DNA from: Chelatococcus sp.
GTDB taxonomy: Bacteria > Pseudomonadota > Alphaproteobacteria > Rhizobiales > Beijerinckiaceae
Direction of reading: 5' to 3'
Length of the DNA: 30,671 nt
Assembly (NCBI GenBank): GCA_003248805.1
Contig: QFQY01000054.1
Location: 1 to 30,671, forward strand
How positions within the stretch are numbered: the first letter of the stretch is position 1; every line of letters starts with the position of its first letter. A model generated the notes under the pieces. It ran no database searches. It was not told where the DNA came from and saw only the letters and a program-made list of their open reading frames with translations. Positions 29,055-30,671 of this stretch are shown here, in pieces. The translations under genes were made by a program, and so were the position numbers.

Positions 29055-30482
29055 ATGTCCGCGCCAGCCACCATTCCGCAGTCCCCGAAACGCTCCGCCG
29101 CCGGATTATGGCTGTCCGAGATCCGCGCCATGCTGGCGCTCGGCTGGCCGATGGCGCTCACCAACCTCGCCCAGATCGCCATGACGGCGACGGACGTCAT
29201 GATGATGGGCCAGCTCGGGCCGCGCGCCCTGGCCGCCGGGGCGCTCGGATCCAATCTCTATACGGCCGTCCTGATCTTCGGCATCGGCGTGATGGGCGCG
29301 GTTCCGCCGATGATCGCGATCGAGCTCGGGCGCAACCGGCATGCCGTGCGCGACCTGCGGCGCACGGTGCGGCAGGGTTTCTGGGCGGCGGCGATGCTGG
29401 TGGGGCCGATGTGGTTGCTGCTCTGGCAGGCCGAGCCGCTCCTGCGCGCGATGGGCCAGGACGCCGAGCTCTCCCGGCAGGCGGGCGCCTATGTCCATAC
29501 GCTGCAATGGGGCCTGCTGCCCTTCTTCCTCTATCTCGTGCTGCGCGGCTTCGTCGCGGCGCTGCAGCGGCCCCGCTGGGCGCTGGCCATCGTCGTGTTC
29601 GCGGTCGCCTTCAACGCCTTCGCCAACTGGTGCCTGATGTTCGGCAACCTCGGCATGCCGGCGCTGGGCCTGCCAGGCTCCGGGCTGGCGACGGCCCTGT
29701 CGTCCGCGCTGATGTTCGCGGGGCTGGCGCTGGTCGTGTCCCGCGACCGCCGCTTCCGGCGCTATCGGCTGTTCGGGCGCTTCTGGGTGGCCGACTGGCC
29801 GAGGCTCGTCGCCTTCTGGCGCCTCGGACTGCCGATCGGAGCGACATTCGCCTTCGAGGTCGTGATCTTCAACGGCGCGGCCATGCTGATGGGGCTGATC
29901 GGCCCCACGGCACTGGCCGCGCACGCCATCGCGATCCAGATCGCGTCGGTCACTTTCATGGTGCCGCTCGGCATCGGCCAGGCCGGCACGGTGCGCGTCG
30001 GGCGCGCCTTCGGAGCGGGCGACGACGCGGGCGTCGCGCGCGCCGGGTCGGTCGCGATCGGGCTCGCCCTCGGCTTCATGTCGTTCACGGCACTGACCAT
30101 GTTCCTCGTGCCGGACCGCCTGATCGCGCCTTTTCTCGATCTCTCGGCTCCCGGAGCGGCGGAGGTCGCCGCGCTCGCCGCCTCCTTCCTGCTCTATGCG
30201 GCGTTGTTCCAGCTGGCCGACGGTGCGCAGGTGGTCGGCTCCTGCATCCTGCGCGGCCTCGGCGACACCCGCATCCCGATGATCTTCGCCGCCGCCGGCT
30301 ATTGGGGAATCGGGTTTCCGCTGTCGGCCGCGCTCGGCTTCGCCACGCCCCTGGCCGGCGCCGGGATCTGGATCGGCCTCGTCGTCGGGCTCACCGTCGT
30401 GGCGATACCGATGCTATGGCGCTGGCGCGCCCGGCGACGTCTCGGCTTGCTCCGCCCATCCCGGATGGCCGCCACGGCCTGA
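29055..30482 (+). CDS. MATE family efflux transporter (NorM-like)
   Basis: This 475-residue inner-membrane exporter, of the usual MATE size with about 12 hydrophobic helices in two halves, would expel cationic drugs or metabolites in exchange for sodium or protons. Recognisable parts are MLALGWPMALTNLAQIAMTATDVMMMGQLG at the start of the first half, RGFVAALQRPRWAL (the loop between helices 4 and 5), GLPIGATFAFEVVIFNGAAMLMGLIG at the start of the second half, and ADGAQVVGSCILRGLGDTRIPM. The ATG at 29055 is the first reasonable start, and the ribosome site is poor. It is divergent from the carbamoylase operon. A specific substrate cannot be deduced, and there is no obvious link to the catabolic genes. 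Confidence 0.92.
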   Translation: MSAPATIPQSPKRSAAGLWLSEIRAMLALGWPMALTNLAQIAMTATDVMMMGQLGPRALAAGALGSNLYTAVLIFGIGVMGAVPPMIAIELGRNRHAVRDLRRTVRQGFWAAAMLVGPMWLLLWQAEPLLRAMGQDAELSRQAGAYVHTLQWGLLPFFLYLVLRGFVAALQRPRWALAIVVFAVAFNAFANWCLMFGNLGMPALGLPGSGLATALSSALMFAGLALVVSRDRRFRRYRLFGRFWVADWPRLVAFWRLGLPIGATFAFEVVIFNGAAMLMGLIGPTALAAHAIAIQIASVTFMVPLGIGQAGTVRVGRAFGAGDDAGVARAGSVAIGLALGFMSFTALTMFLVPDRLIAPFLDLSAPGAAEVAALAASFLLYAALFQLADGAQVVGSCILRGLGDTRIPMIFAAAGYWGIGFPLSAALGFATPLAGAGIWIGLVVGLTVVAIPMLWRWRARRRLGLLRPSRMAATA

Positions 30483-30525
30483 ACGGTCGGGTGGAAGGAA
30501 GCCCCGGGGACTGGCGCTCCCGCCT

Positions 30526-30671
30526 TCAGAACTCCTCCCATCCGGCGTCATGGGCGCGGGCGTTGGCGACCTTGCGGGCGGGCTGGGGGCGAGGCTGGGC
30601 CGGGGCCGGCGCCGCCTTCTCGGCGAAGGCGGCCTCCGCCAGGCGGCGCAGCCGCTCCGGCTCGCCCGCCG
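30526..30671 (-). CDS. Partial gene: C-terminal tail of a probable methyl-accepting chemotaxis protein
   Basis: Reading leftward from the window edge, one frame is open for about 47 codons to a TGA at 30526-30528. It encodes an Ala/Pro/Arg-rich linker (PAPAQPRPQPARKVANARA) and ends in HDAGWEEF. A disordered linker followed by a terminal WEEF-type peptide is common at the C-terminus of alphaproteobacterial chemoreceptors, where it tethers the methyltransferase/esterase. The signalling domain lies outside the window, so this is based only on the tail. The gene converges on the MATE gene with 43 bp between the stops. Confidence 0.6.
   Translation of the reverse strand, partial: AGEPERLRRLAEAAFAEKAAPAPAQPRPQPARKVANARAHDAGWEEF

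Noticed and set aside
1..30671. Defence system, prophage, integrase or toxin-antitoxin genes
   Set aside because: None recognised. The only phage- or secretion-like protein is the isolated spike-tip gene at 16007-16450, and the only nuclease domain is the small GIY-YIG gene.

Overview
The window is high-GC DNA (by eye clearly above 60%), gene-dense, with GTG/TTG starts and many ATGA start/stop overlaps. Gene content and several families of short palindromic intergenic repeats suggest an alphaproteobacterium of the Hyphomicrobiales, something like Bosea or a relative. That assignment is recognition of style, not a computed placement. No tRNA, rRNA, CRISPR array, insertion sequence or prophage was seen.

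Layout, left to right. (1) 1-2351, minus strand: a NitT/TauT-type ABC importer (binding protein, ATPase, truncated permease). A divergent creatininase-family gene follows at 2543-3343, and its 3' end overlaps a convergent GAF-EAL protein (3317-4561). (2) 4740-8971, minus strand: an otnK-like kinase, malonyl-CoA decarboxylase and malonyl-CoA synthetase, apparently one operon. (3) 9252-15843, plus strand: an Opp/Dpp-type peptide importer (binding protein and two permeases, no ATPase), then a GIY-YIG gene boxed by two inverted copies of a palindromic repeat, then a gamma-glutamyltransferase-like protein and a DUF1028 protein. (4) 16007-16450: a small orphan protein resembling the beta-helical tip of VgrG or phage spikes. 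(5) 16575-25877, minus strand: nine genes reading the same way: a second Opp/Dpp-type binding protein and two permeases, diaminopropionate ammonia-lyase, N-carbamoyl-D-amino acid hydrolase, a COG3964-type amidohydrolase, a GNAT, RidA and a D-threonine aldolase/D-serine dehydratase-like PLP enzyme. (6) 26275-28925, minus strand: an amidase and an M20 N-carbamoyl-L-amino acid hydrolase. (7) 29055-30482: a MATE exporter. The window ends in the C-terminal tail of what looks like a chemotaxis receptor.

How the genes work together (inference). Region 5 reads as a pathway for N-modified and D-configured amino acids. They are imported, stripped of carbamoyl or acyl groups, and then cleaved by PLP lyases that release 2-aminoacrylate, which RidA hydrolyses. 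Regions 3 and 6 add peptide, amide and L-carbamoyl hydrolases, so the window is a nitrogen-scavenging island. In support, all three binding-protein genes that begin a transporter operon have a sequence upstream matching the sigma-54 -24/-12 pattern (GG-N10-GC with TTGC-like -12 boxes). The most noteworthy items are these candidate sigma-54 promoters, the RidA-coupled D-amino acid cluster, and the repeat-boxed GIY-YIG gene.
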